In this document: in pieces, positions 31,256 through 43,261 of the stretch | Numbering within the stretch: the first letter of the stretch is position 1 | Layout: each line of letters begins with the position of its first letter | NCBI GenBank assembly: GCA_949361645.1 | Contig: OX442421.1 | Location: 2,974,633-3,038,632, forward strand | DNA length: 64,000 nt | Origin: Spongilla lacustris | Lineage: Eukaryota > Porifera > Demospongiae > Spongillida > Spongillidae | Direction of reading: 5' to 3' | The notes under the pieces: generated by a model | The model's database searches: none | What the model was told of the DNA's origin: nothing | What the model saw: only the letters and a program-made list of their open reading frames with translations | Position numbers and translations under genes: made by a program

Positions 31256-32960
31256 GTGAGGACACAGCAGACTGATTTTGGTGCAGGTACACAGTGGCCA
31301 GGATACCCATAGCGGCCAGAACTATAGTATCCTAGAAGTCAATATGAAACCACTAAGAGCATGGGTTTTTGGTGTGTGTGTGGCTTGGAGTATTTATGAA
31401 GGGGGCATAGTGGCCTGAATTGTGTGTGGGGGAGACCATAGGTTCCTGCTGGTGCCATAGCAGTGCTCAGTAGGTTGTGGGTAGTCATGATGCACTGAGC
31501 TGGAAAATATGTCCAAATGGTTTGGGTGAAGCGAGCATGATATAGGAGATACACCTATCTGTCAGTTGAGGAGTGAAATAGAACATATGCTCCTATATTA
31601 ATGCAGTTTGAGTGTAGCCAACAGATTGTATGTTAAGGTATAGCTGTTGAAGGGTGTTGATAGGCTTTCGATGAGTGTTGGATATGCATGTGCATAGTCG
31701 TCAAGTGGTGAGGTAGTATAAGAGATGGTTTCTGTGGACATGTGAGCATTCTAGGCATTGAGCATGGTCACAGTTACAGCAACTCTCCCCCCACCCCTGC
31801 CCCCCCCCCCCCAAAAAAAAATGCTGGTGGTGGTATATCTTATACACAGGCTTCTGGAGTGTCACAATGTGGAGAGAAGCAACAGAGCAGTGGTGAGGAA
31901 TCAAGATCTTAAGTTAAAAAAAGAAGACTGGGCTGTGGCTATGGCAAAGTGTTGTCAGTGAGGGTTTTTCCCCTGAGGTGGTGTGGGTCCACCACCTCTA
32001 AATAAAGTAAATTTAGCTATAGGTAGCTGGTCCCTGCTCTGTAGGTTCTAGTATGAATATGATGTCATGTGATGTTTGGATGTTTGTATGGTGATTCTAG
32101 TTGGTCATGACAGTGATGTGCATAGCAGATGCGGCACCAATTATATGCCAAGGTGAAGCAAGCATGATAAAGGAGATAACCGTGTAAAATACACCCACAT
32201 ACATTTGTGAACATAAAAACATTTTCCAATACGAACCACCACCCCCTCTCGGCCTCTCCATCCCTCCCATATGGTCACCCCACCTCTAAATACCGCAATA
32301 TCAAGCCTAGTTTCCAACCCAGAAAAGTCATGAAGGGGGACTACATGATACCATATGGGAAACATGATTTCAATCCATTAAATGCCCTAACTTGTACCAA
32401 TGTGCTTTCTTAACAAACTATCTTTGAATATGCTGATACATTGTAGGAGTATGTAGGATGCTCAGGACCCACCCTTTGGGAGTAAGTTTCTACATATCTG
32501 CAATTGATTAATCATAATCAGAGTGAGATTGTGAAATTTCATTACATTATAGCATAGGGATCCACAAGGGTCAGTTTCTCAATAGGACAAGTGTAATGAG
32601 CATAGTCAAAAGGGGTACTATGGGACACTTTCAGGAGACGTACATGTAGTAGTAGCTGACTACTCATTTGCAGGATGTTCTCTTACACTATAATTATTGT
32701 GTGTAGAGTATCTAGAGATGATTCTCACTATACATGTACATGTAGTTAGTATAAACACCGTCAGTGGTACTTACTGATTCAGAAGAATGTAACGATGACA
32801 TCACCACTCCTACACAAACAAGATGGCCTTAATGGTTGTAAACATATATATCCTTACATGTATGTGTATATACTTGACATAACCCTTAGATGTGGACTAC
32901 TGGGTACCTTGAACATGCACCCTAATCCAGGTAAATGTAAATGTAGCATACATGAGCCTC
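31256..32960. other. Intergenic/intronic repeats, no gene
   Basis: 31290-31500 resembles 26990-27110; 31561-31790 is the intact form of the repeat interrupted at 16425-17739. A poly-C/poly-A run lies at 31801-31819. Nothing else supported. Confidence 0.45.
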
Positions 32961-32968
32961 TTGTACAT

Positions 32969-33401
32969 CCCGGGGGAAAAAAAAACCGACGCGATCGCAT
33001 GAAAAACGGCCATAAATGCGTCCAATCGCGTGGTCTTCAAAACACTTTATCTCCTTGATTGTGCAATATAGTGGAGGCGGATTTTGCATATGTACAAAGT
33101 GGTCCTGTGTCTATAGAAGTCCAAAGATGGTTCAATTTGCAATGCATCGTTCCGAAGATATTCACATTCAAGTAAGAGGCAAGATTTCGTGGGGTTTTGT
33201 ACGAAGCCAGCGAAATCTTGCCTCTTACTTGAATGTGAATATCTTCCGAATGATGCATCGCAAATTAAACCATCTTTGGACTTCTATAGACGTAGGACCG
33301 CTTTGTACATATGCAAAATATGACTTCAATATATTGCACAATCAAGGAGATACAGCGTTTTGAACACTGCGCGATTTGACGCGTCGGTTTTTTACCCCGG
33401 G
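32969..33401. mobile_element. Palindromic MITE with CCCGGG tips
   Basis: Near-perfect palindrome of about 430 bp, tips CCCGGGGGAAAAAAAAACCG and CGGTTTTTTACCCCGGG, centre near 33190 (GATTTCGTGGGGTTTTGTAC). Symmetry continues into the flanks (TACAT/ATGTA). The two arms carry the same ~110-bp block including CCATCTTTGGACTTCTATAG, once per arm. A partial copy is at 26470-26715. Confidence 0.85.
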
Positions 33402-33589
33402 ATGTAGGATACATGAGCCTCTACTACATTGTACTTGCAAAAACACACATACCAGGTTTAATGGCACTTTGTGGAGTACGAACAATCCGTATCCTGCACA
33501 AACACAAAATGTTTAGTTACATGTAGATTAGAATTCAATAGAAATAATTGAATTCAATTATAACCCTGGCCTTAATCACTCTGAGAAAC

Positions 33590-34030
33590 ATGGCACAATG
33601 TCCAGAGGGAACACCAAACATGGCACAATGGAGGGAACACGAAACATGGCACAATGGAGGGAACACCAAACATGGCACAATGGAGGGAACACCAAACATG
33701 GCACAATGGAGGGAACACCAAACATGGCACAATGGAGGGAACACCAAACATGGCACAATGGAGGGAACACCAAACATGGCACAATGGAGGGAACACCAAA
33801 CATGGCACAATGGAGGGAACACCAAACATGGCACAATGGAGGGAACACCAAACATGGCACAATGGAGGGAACACCAAACATGGCACAACGGAGGGAATAC
33901 CAAACATGGCACAACGGAGGGAACACCAAACATGGCACAATGGAGGGAACACCAAACATGGCACAATGGAGGGAACACCAAACATGGCACAATGGAGGGA
34001 ACACCAAACATGGCACAATGGAGGACACCA
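33590..34030. repeat. 26-bp minisatellite
   Basis: About 17 nearly identical units GGGAACACCAAACATGGCAC plus AATGGA. Very homogeneous apart from two units with ACGG. Open in all frames because 26 bp rotates frame and contains no stop; not coding. The same unit occurs at 44190-44320. Confidence 0.97.
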
Positions 34031-34457
34031 AAGGGACAATCCTAGCCAAGTGAACGCAAGTTTCCGCATGACTAACTCCAATTTCCCTGAAATGTACTTT
34101 ATAGCTACAGTGTGTATGGGGTCATGAGACAATGCTTTATGCAAAAAAGTCACTATCCCAGGTCAAGTCATTTGAGAGATTATCACCTACCAAAATTTCA
34201 CCATACATAGGCAGTCATCTTTTTCAAATTGAATTTTATTAATAATTTACTATAAATCGGTCTGATTGTGAATCTGCTTCATAAAATTATACCATGAACC
34301 ATTCATGTTCTAAAATCAAGACAAAAAATTAATTTCTACCGCACATAATTTATTCATCAACGAAATATTATGATATTATGTAATACCTTGCATCATCTTG
34401 GAAAAAGAAAATTATTAATATTTTGTCAGCTAGCTTGCGAGACAGGTTATTGGCTGC
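34031..34457. repeat. Flank block of the 26-bp minisatellite; AT-rich remainder
   Basis: 34031-34200 matches the complement of 44030-44190 (shared words ACAATCCTAGCCAAGTG, AATTTCCCTGAAATGTA, AGGTCAAGTCxTTTGxGAGA). Beyond 34200 AT-rich, nothing seen. Confidence 0.7.
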
Positions 34458-34772
34458 TGTGGTAATGGGACTTAATGTGTTAGTACAATAGGACTTGTAA
34501 GGTCACACATGTAGAAGCTTCTAGACGAAGTTCAAGGTGTAATGGACATGCGCAGTTGGTAATGATTGCTACTACTTAAGAACTCTCCAGACTCTTATCT
34601 CTCTCTCTCTCTCGGCGGGTCTGCAACAACGGCGCTGGTTGCTGTTCCTTGTCAGAGTGCGCACTGGTTGCTACCTCCTTTGTATAGTTGTGTGCTTTGT
34701 GATTGTTGATATTTGATATCTTCTCTGTTCCTACGAGCGCCTCGCGTTACGTACACAGCTGGAGTTATCACA
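34458..34772 (+). repeat. 5' LTR
   Basis: 315 bp, TGTGGTAATGGGACTTAATG ... GGAGTTATCACA. Contains (CT)n absent or shorter in the 3' LTR. Sequence right after it (TTGGCGACGAGGGTG) is where a primer-binding site would lie; I do not assign the tRNA. Confidence 0.93.
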
Positions 34773-34795
34773 TTGGCGACGAGGGTGAATCGAGT

Positions 34796-35158
34796 ATGGC
34801 TACTCTTTTGGGAGCAGTTGGCCCCTTCAACCCTGACACTGACGACTGGGTAGTCTACTCCGAACGTCTCTAACAGTTTTTCAAAGCTAATGGTATCTCA
34901 GACCCAGAGAAGCAACGGGTGGTGCTTCTGAGCACATGTAGAAACGAGACATACCTCCTTATTCGCAGCCTGGCAGCACCAGATAAGCCCACAGACAAGT
35001 CTATCTCGGAGATACTTAAGTTAGCCCGTGACCATTTTTGTCCCTCTCGTTCTGTTATAGTTCAGCGCTACAACTTCAACTGTCGTACTCAGAAAGAAGG
35101 CAAAACCGTTTCCCAGTTCAGTGCGGAACTCCGGAGATTGTCTGATTACACAAATTAA
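34796..35158 (+). pseudogene. Gag N-terminal remnant
   Basis: Starts ATG: MATLLGAVGPFNPDTDDWVV, has a TAA at 34871-34873 after YSERL, then continues in frame with QRVVLLSTCRNETYLLIRSL and FNCRTQKEGKTVSQFSAELR, the capsid-like block found in many Gypsy elements (usually '..F..R.Q..GE....F...LR.L'). Ends at 35158; zinc knuckles and the protease are deleted. Confidence 0.75.
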
Positions 35159-35172
35159 AGCCTAACCTTTCT

Positions 35173-36825
35173 GTGTATTCCATGGGGAGGAAGAGAAGTC
35201 TGTCACTACAGGGGTTGATGGATGGTCACGGGGACCTCTTCAAAGATGAGTTGGGTCTCATCAAGGGAGTTACAGTTAAGATTCATGTCGACAGTTCAAA
35301 GCCTCCACGATTCTTCAAGCCTCGACCAGTTCCCTATGCACTGCGGGGTAGAGTTGAGCAAGAGCTGGAGCGCTTACAGAGAGATGGAATTATTGAACCT
35401 GTTCAATTTTCTGAATGGGCAGCACCAGTGGTACCTGTGATGAAACAGGATGGAAGCATCAGAATATGTGGCGATTATAAGTTAACAGTGAATTCTGCTT
35501 CTGACATTGAATCTTACCCCCTTCCCAGGATAGATGATTTGTTGTCCTCACTGGTGGGAGCTAGGGTTTTCACAAAACTGGACCTGGCCCATGCCTACTT
35601 ACAGGTGGCCTTGGATGAAGAATCAAAGAAATTAGTAACGGTGTCTACCCACAAGGGCCTTTTTCGATATAATCGACTTCCATATGGGGTGGCATCTGCC
35701 CCAGCCATTTTCCAACGTGTCATAGAGGGGATGTTGAGTGGTATTCGCCACGTCAATGCTTACATGGATGATGTTCTGGTGGCAAATGATACTGAGGTGG
35801 AACACCTTTCAACCTTGGAGGAAGTCCTGGCACGTTTGGAGCAGTATGGGGTACGGTTGAACAAGGCAAAGTGTAAGTTTATGTTGCCCAGCGTGGAATA
35901 TTTAGGATATCACATCTCAGGGGATGGTGTTAGACCTACACAGGAGAAGCTTCAGGCCATTGTGGATGCTAAGGACGTTTCTCAGCTAAAATCTTTCCTT
36001 GGGTTGGTTAACTACTACTCAAAGTTTTTACCCCACCTAGCAAACTCATTGGCACCACTCTATGCATTGCTAACAAAACATCAGCAATGGTGCTGGGGAG
36101 CCGAACAAGAGGAAGCTTTCAAGATGGCCAAGTCACAGCTAGCATCAGATGTTGTGTTGGCACACTTTGATCCACAACAAAGGTTGGCCGTGGCTTGTGA
36201 TGCATCCCCTTATGGGGTAGGGGCAGTATTGTCACACTTGTACAATAATGGGTCTGAGAGGCCAATTGCATATGCTTCCCGTTCGCTTGCACCTGCTGAA
36301 CGGAAATATTCCCATATAGAAAAAGAGGGTCTAGCTGTGGTATTTGGAGTTAAAAAGTTCCACCAATACCTGCTTGGGAGGAAATTTGTTGTGTTTTCAG
36401 ATCACAAGCCTCTTCAGTTCCTCTTTTGCAAAACTAGACCAGTACCTCCAATGGCATCGGCGAGAATTCAGCGTTGGGCATTGACGTTGAGCGCTTACAA
36501 CTATCAGATTGTGTACAGGCCAAGCCAACTTCAGGCGAATGCAGATGGGCTAAGCAGGCTGCCTTTAAAAGGAGAAGAGCCAGGAGATGTTCCTTTACCT
36601 GGAGACATGATCCCGATGATGGAATCTCTCTCCAATGCTGATTCAGTTGTTACTGCTACCACTATCCGGAGTTGGACAGATAAAGATCCAGTCCTGTCTC
36701 TCTGGTCAGACGAATGGTCTTGCATGGTTGGCAGCCACAGGCAAGTGATGAGTTTAGACCATACGAGCAATGTAAGCTTGAACTTAGTGTCCAGAATGGA
36801 TGTGTACTTTGGGGCAGTCGGGTAG
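35173..36825 (+). pseudogene. Reverse transcriptase / RNase H (Gypsy pol)
   Basis: A 550-codon frame. RT: RFFKPRPVPYALR, GIIEPVQFSEWAAPVVPVMK, FTKLDLAHAYLQ (first Asp), GLFRYNRLPYGVASAPAIFQ, AYMDDVLVAN (YMDD catalytic pair), then YLGYHISGDGVRPT. RNase H: VACDASPYGVGAVLSHL, IEKEGLAVVFGVKKFHQYL, and FSDHKPLQFLF. The frame stays open through connection and RNase H and ends by frameshift at the start of the integrase. N-terminal protease is absent, so the product could not be processed normally. Confidence 0.9.
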
Positions 36826-37475
36826 AGGTGCCTCCACAGGGAAGACAGCATGTTCTTGAAATGCTACACGAAGGTCACCCTGGTATCTCATGAATGAAAT
36901 CTCTTGCTAGGGGAATAGTATGGTGGCCCAAGTTGGATGCTGATCAAGAGACCTTGGTCAGAAGCTGCAAAGCTTGCCAAGAGAATCAGAAGTGTTGTTC
37001 GAAGGTTCAGTTACACCCATGGAAGTGGCCTGCAGAGCCTTGGGCTCGGGTGCATGTTGATTTCTTTGGCCCCTTTTTGGGAAAGCAATTCTTTATCATT
37101 GTAGATGCTCACTCTAAATGGATAGAGGTGTGTAGTGTCGTCACCTTCCTCTCAGCAGGCCATTCAGGCACTTAGAAGAGTGTTTTCAACTCATGGGCTC
37201 CCACAGATCCTGGTCTCTGACAATGGAGCAGCATTTTCAAGTTCGGAGTTTCAAACATTTGTTACACGAAATGGATTCAAGCATGTCAGAAGTGCACCCT
37301 ATCATCCGGCCACCAACGGGCTAGCTGAGCGAGCCATTCAAACAGTCAAGGATGCCCTGATACTCATTTATCCAGATTTTTGTTTCAATATAGGCTCACA
37401 CCGTATTCCTCTACCGGCCAGTCACCTGCAAAGCTCTTACTGTGAAGCAGAATTAGCAACGGCAGAAGCAGAACC
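36826..37475 (+). pseudogene. Integrase zinc-binding and core domains, frameshifted
   Basis: HEGHPGIS then a stop, WWPKLDADQETLVRSCKACQ gives the HHCC site. Core: HVDFFGPFLGKQFFIIVDAH (first D), LVSDNGAAFSS (second D), HPATNGLAERAIQTVK (E). A frame change near 37140 lies between the first and second Asp. Confidence 0.85.
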
Positions 37476-37489
37476 ATGATCAGAGGGCA

Positions 37490-37935
37490 ACTGAGCGTTT
37501 CTTTGTAGTTGGAGACAAGGTGTATGCTCTAAATCATAGAGGTACTCCTACCTGGCTTCCAGGGACAGTATCTGCTGTGTCAGGTTCCCGCTCTTTGACG
37601 ATCAAGTTCAGTGATGGACGTGAGTCCAGATACCATGCAGATCATGTTAGGGCTCGTGAACAAGATGGGAGAGGAGGCGAAGAAGATGAAGACGAAGATG
37701 ATTCCTCACCAACTGAGTGTATTCAAGACCAAGAAGAGGAAACCTTGTTGGCTACAGATCAGAATCAGGCCCCACCTGCAAACACTCACAGGGAGGATAC
37801 TCCACCAGCCCCAACACCTCCACCCGAGGAAGTACATGTTCACCCACAACCTGCTTCAGTTGAGGTGACATCTCAAGCAGCTCCTGTATTACGTCGCTCA
37901 ACCCGTCCTCGTCATCCTCCAGATCAGTTGTGAAT
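37490..37935 (+). pseudogene. Integrase C-terminal module and acidic/proline tail
   Basis: TWLPGTVSAVSGSRSLTIKF then DGRESRYHADHVRARE is the chromodomain-less GPY/F-like end seen in K02A2.6-like elements. An acidic run (EEDEDEDD) and Pro-rich tail follow, ending RRSTRPRHPPDQL just before the polypurine tract. Confidence 0.75.
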
Positions 37936-37949
37936 ATGAAGGGAGGAAG

Positions 37950-38254
37950 TGTGGCAATGGGACTTAATGTGTTAGTACAATAGGACTTGTAAGGTCTCAC
38001 ATGTAGAAGCTTCTAGAAGAAGTTCAAGGTGTAATGGACATGCGCAGTTGGGAATGATTGCTACTACTTAAGAACTATCCAGACTCTTATCTCTCTCGGC
38101 AGGTCTGCAACAACGGCGCTGGTTGCTGTTCCTTGTCAGCGTGCGCACTGGTTACTACCTCCTTTGTATAGTTGTGTGCTTTGTGATTGTTGATATTTGA
38201 TATCTTCTGTTTCTACGAGCGCCTCGCGTTACGTACACAGCTGGAGTTATCACA
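37950..38254 (+). repeat. 3' LTR
   Basis: 305 bp, near-identical to the 5' LTR, TGTGGCAATGGGACTTAATG ... GGAGTTATCACA, followed by GCTGC. Confidence 0.93.
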
Positions 38255-38499
38255 GCTGCAACAGTTAATTAACTCAAAGACACTATATACAGTTTTGATA
38301 CACAACTTATTTATCTGCTGTGTCACTGGAGATGTGGATGCACATCAATTTGCAGGGCAATAAGCGGATCGAACTACAGAGGCCCTGCATGATTTCATCT
38401 TCTGAGATGCATGTGTTTTGGTGAGTATACTCAGTATACTATGTGAATTTAGTATGTGCAGAACAGGCATATCTTTGATGCAGTAAAGGAGGAGATATG

Positions 38500-38965
38500 G
38501 CCTTCTCCCTAAATGTTGGCCATCTCTATAATGGTGGACTTCTCCCTGTACTGTTGGCCTTCTCCCATACTGTTAATTGCCCATCTACTTATACTGTTGG
38601 TCTTCTTCCTGTATTGTTAGACTGGTGGCCTTCTCCCTATGTATACTGTTGGCTTTCTCCCTAAGTATACTGTTGGCTTTCTCCGTATACTGTTGGCCTT
38701 CTCCCTATACTGTTGGCCTTCTCCCTATACTGTTGGCCTTCTCCCTATACTGTTGGCCTTCTCCCTGTACTGGTGACCTTCTACCTGTATACTGTTGGCC
38801 TTCTCCCTGTATACTGTTGGCCTTCTCCCTATACTGCTGGCCTTCTCCCTATACTGCTGGCCTTCTCCCTATACTGTTGGCCTTCTCCCTATACTGCTGG
38901 CTTTCTCCCTATACTTTTGGCCTTCTCCCTATACTGTTGGCTTTCTCCTACACTGTTGGCCTTCT
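38500..38965. repeat. 20-bp minisatellite
   Basis: Units of TGTTGGCCTTCTCCCTATAC with indels, about 20 copies. Frames across it are artefacts. Confidence 0.92.
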
Positions 38966-39059
38966 CCCCATACCACATTAATGACGTGGTGAACCACTGA
39001 GCATTGTCCATTTGTGTAGCATCTCTGTTCCTTTGTTTACCATGTGTGTAGCTGACCCG

Positions 39060-39400
39060 TGGGACACACAAACCACTCACCTAGTGCATGGACACTTCCT
39101 GCAACTCACACACGCTCAGTCCTACCACATGTGTGCACACCTGTTGTGTGCACACACAGTGTGGACACTCACTGTAGCTCTACTGGTGGAGATGCACACA
39201 CGCACAAGTGTATCCATCATGTGCACACTACACACACTGATGTAGAGCTGTGTAGAGTGTACATGTATGTGTAGTGTGTGCTTCACACACATGGGACATA
39301 CCAATGATGTCCACACATGTACCTGTACACCGTGGTACTTACATGGACACACATACACAAACACACTTACATACATATACACACACACACACAACACACA
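39060..39400. repeat. CACA-rich degenerate tract
   Basis: Irregular CACACA/GTGTGT words in both orientations, ending in a (AC)n run at 39376-39400. No regular unit. Confidence 0.6.
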
Positions 39401-40884
39401 GATTGCTGTACAGCCACAAGAAGACACAACTGGAGAGAGCTATCATACTACTGGGGACTAGTTTGGATTAATGAAGACCTACTAACTACAGTCCCGGGAA
39501 AAATTTCCACGCGATCTCGCGTGGATCCGCGTGAAATGAAGCAATTATGCAAGAATTGGAGTGATATTGCGTGAAAGATAGGTTGGGAACGAGAATGCGA
39601 GATCAACTGCGCATAAATCACTGCGATTTACGCATGATTCATCTCGCATTCTCCCCCCTAATTGGTTATAATTCATGAACCAAGTCTGGGTTGCATAAAT
39701 ATATTTACTCCAGTAGCGCTTATAAGCCCATCTAAACAGTCTTGTTTTAAGTAGCAGTCAACACATATCGGTACTAAATCATGGTATACAACAGATTGTA
39801 TTATGAAACGTTGAAAAGACTTGCAGCGTTTCTGAAATACGATGAGCCAGCTTTTATTTCGATGGGCATGTAAGCAAATTTGTCTCAATCTGCGATTCAT
39901 TACGTGTCCTTATGGTCTCGATCTTTTTAAAAAGAACGGAACTACACAAGTTCACATGACTGGCGATCACGTGTTCTACCAAAAATAACTTGATATGAAA
40001 AGAAAGTGTGTGTTGGCATGGTAAGTACCTTACTCCATTGGAGAGCCTCAATTTATATTTTAGCATTTTTTTGTAGCTCCTACTCACATCTTGGTATCTT
40101 TCAATGGTGACAACTCCAATTAGATGTCCACCCGAAGACGATATATACATGTAGCTCTGTTGGTGAAGTGGTTTGGCCAATGAAAAAAAGGATTAATAAC
40201 TGCACATGGTACGTACACATTCATTCATGTCCACATAAACACTAAATACCAATCGTCAGGAACGGAGCAAGAGATGAAGAGAGTGCTGGATGAAGATGAG
40301 ATAGCGGAGAAGAAAACAGCAGTGACACAGATCAATGTAAGTTCTGCTTAGAAAATTAAAATGTTATCGGCCCAGTCTAGCCATCTAGAACACTGCCGTT
40401 ATAATGCAACTGCACGCCCACTGCATCAAACAACACTATTCTGGACCGAACGGTAAGTGCGCACGAGTTATCACATGACCGCACACGTGTCTTCTTTATA
40501 TATAGTACACCTCAAATACAAATAAATATCCCGCTGGAAGTCCTGATGACACTGCCGTTCCCAGCCGGGGATCTAAGATAGCTGCATCGACATCGATATC
40601 AACTGCTCTGACCGCGTGTTGAACTTCATACGATAATGGAAGGTTACCTGGGAAGTGACCTTCTGTTCACTAATAACTGACCCTTTGTTCAAACATTGCC
40701 CTGTGTATTCGTTGTTTACTGATCAATTAGATTCAATTTGTAAACAAATATTTATTATAAGCGTTTTGTATACCGTAATGTCAAACAAAATAGCGCGTAA
40801 TGTCACACAAAATCACCTTGCGCGCAACTGTTCTCACCATGCAAAAAGGCGCGGAAATCGGCCATAAAACGATAAAATTGCGAG
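39401..40884. other. Mostly featureless; one possible exon
   Basis: 39488 has a CAGTCCCGGGAAAAATTTCC end resembling the CCCGGG palindrome tips but no partner was found. 39854-40180 minus is open (108 codons) with no domain recognised. A plus-strand exon candidate is listed at 40260-40339. Confidence 0.35.
40260..40339 (+). CDS. Possible exon, unknown protein
   Basis: Between AG (ATCGTCAG, ends 40259) and a consensus donor AAT|GTAAGT (after 40339) the frame reads TEQEMKRVLDEDEIAEKKTA then VTQIN. Charged helix, coding-like. Not recognised and no linked exon identified. Confidence 0.3.
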
Positions 40885-42290
40885 CAATGGATCACGCGTA
40901 CATGCGCGTCTGTTGATTTTCATTACTCTGTGTCCCAGTCCAAAAAAAGGATTTATAGTATATTTCTCAGCTCTGAGGCAGCAGACCAACACAAAGTTTG
41001 GTATATTAGAGAAAAACAAACCTGCCCAACGTTTGGCCGAGTCATATTTCAAACCCAGGAAACACTTTGTGTGTTTTCATGCGAGACACATCTGTCTAGG
41101 TTGAAAAGTGTTTAGCATGCCGTTTCGCACAGTCAAGTTGTATGCAACAGTAGTTCGATTTTTATTCTGATTGCAGATAGAAACCCACGTTTACAATGCA
41201 ACAGTTAATTTCACTGTCTAGATTCTGGTTGCAAACGTTGAGGCTTAAAAACACGCTATTTTCGAGTGAATTTTGACATTAATGTTGCAATTTCTAAGGT
41301 TTGGATGTTGTTGCTGAAGACGGGAACGGTTTCAATTGCATAAATGGTTCTTTAAAGGAGGCAAGTAAAAAGGCCTATCATGTTGGGCATCATTGAAACA
41401 AAGAAAGGCTCCGATGGATAATCCCAAAGCTGCCGCTTTAAAGCAGTGGTTGGTAAGCAAAGCAAGTTCCTCAAAGTGCAGAAGCACGAATGCTACTGCA
41501 GCTAAGAGATTGTAGTCATTTGTTTGGGCATCACTGGGAGACATTCGTAATGCATCACTTGCATCAATATCGGACACATTCGGCATGCATCAGTCATGTG
41601 TACAGCGAGGGACTCCAATTCCTTGGCTGCATCTCTGCGATGCTAGCATTCATCCTTCTGCTCTTTGAGGAACTTGCTTCGCTTACCAACCACTACTTTA
41701 AAGCGGCAGCTTCGGGATTACACCTCGGAACCTTTCTTCATTTCAACGATGCCCAAACACGATAGGCCCTTTTACATGCTCGCTTAAAAAAACCGTTTTC
41801 GCAATTGAAACCGTTCCCGTCTTCAGCAACAACATCCAAACTTTAATAAATTGCAACAATAACGTCACAATTTTAATGAAATTCACTTAAAAATGGCGTG
41901 TTTTTTAAGCCTCAACGTTTGCAACCAGAATTTTGACGGTTAAATTAATCAATCGTTGCATCATAAACATGGGTTTTTATCGTGCAATCACCATCCCACA
42001 GTATAAAACTCTATTACTGTCGCATACAACTTGCACTGTGTGAAACGGCATGCTAAACACTTTTCGACCTAGACAGACATGTCTTGCATGAAAACACACA
42101 AAGTATTTCCCGGGTTTGAAATATGACTTGGCCAGACATTGGGCAGGCTTGTTTTTCTCTTATATACCAAATTTTGTGTTGATCTGCTGCCTCAGAGTGG
42201 AGAAATATGCTATAAATCCTTTTTTTGGACTGGGACACAGAAAAACGAAAATCAACAGATGTGTTAGTCACGTGACACTTCCTTATTTCC
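40885..42290. mobile_element. Foldback element FB3
   Basis: Inverted repeat with arms of roughly 680 bp meeting near 41588; for example CTGTTGATTTTC at 40909 pairs with GAAAATCAACAG near 42258, and CTTTAAAGCAGTGGTTGGTA pairs with its complement in the middle. Arms differ at perhaps 10-15% by eye. No target duplication found. No recognised gene; short frames in the arms mirror each other. Confidence 0.8.
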
Positions 42291-43250
42291 GATACTTGTT
42301 TACAAATGCTTGGTCAACAACACCGTGTTGTTAGATTTTCAATACTGCATACTGTTAATGTTAAAAAATCAAGTAAACATTGAAAATCACCCAAAAAATT
42401 TTAGGGACAAATATCACGATTTCCACTGTACTAGCACTCTTCCCATGTACAATAAGGATTTGGTACAGTGCACTGCTATACTTATGTATGCATGCAGTGG
42501 TATATGTAAGAGTTAACCCTAATGCTTTGTATGGACTGAAATCAGAGCAAGCAGCACACTTATAATACAGTGACATTTACCTTACATCATATTCTGTTGC
42601 ACATTATGACATTCATAGATTTTGTAGGCATCCTATCAGTGTACATAATCAGCCACATGAAAGGTATCTAAGTTTTGACAGACCACATGAATACAATTTG
42701 TAGTAACTAAGATTAAGTCACAATACCACTCAGTCTACTAAAGTCACAATACCACCATCAATCTATGATTAAGTGTAGGAAGACACAGCACTCTATTAAG
42801 TAGATCCTGCAGCCGAGTCCAGTGACGCAGCTGAGCTCAGTCCATTGACGTGACCTAATTTGCTAAACTCACTAGCATATATGGCTATACAATTACAATT
42901 TTATTATTTAAAAAGTAACGTAAACATAGAATAACCCAAATGCTATGAATTTATTAATAAACCAACGTGCGTTGCAACGCAGTAAAACAAAACAATTTTC
43001 TAACGTAGCATTGCGACATCTTGAACGGTGACGTGCTAATTAACGTCGCGCAACTCGCTCACCCAGGATACCTTGGCAAGCCAAGACTGGGATGAGGAAC
43101 AGGGTTTGCTAAGCGAAAGGCTGTAAAAAGTCAAAACAATTCCTGGAACACACTGCACTGTTTCTTGCTGCTGACAACCAGGACCTTACAGGTGAAGGAA
43201 TACAATACAAGCAGTGTTTCCTGCACTGAGACTGTAGATACGTTGTCCAT
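42291..43250. other. No recognised feature
   Basis: AT-rich, with a short tandem CACAATACCAC stretch at 42718-42765. Nothing supported. Confidence 0.4.
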
Positions 43251-43261
43251 ATGCAGCTCTG

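Larger units (their letters stand above)
34458..38254 (+). mobile_element. Ty3/Gypsy LTR retrotransposon, degraded
   Basis: Two LTRs (34458-34772 and 37950-38254) start TGTGG and end ATCACA; a perfect 5-bp duplication GCTGC flanks the element (34453-34457, 38255-38259). A purine-rich tract GAAGGGAGGAAG precedes the 3' LTR. LTRs differ by several substitutions and a CT-repeat length change. Internal region is 3.2 kb, shorter than usual for Gypsy elements, because gag C-terminus and protease are missing. It carries stops and frameshifts. Confidence 0.93.

Noticed and set aside
33535..34153. Long open frames on both strands, in several frames, rich in Cys/Trp or His repeats
   Set aside because: They all come from the 26-bp minisatellite, which has no stop in any frame. 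The unit length rotates the frame, so no stable peptide repeat is selected.
42961..43090. Possible RNA gene near CTTGGCAAGCCAAGACTGGG
   Set aside because: Only a short hairpin; no promoter boxes or known RNA fold.
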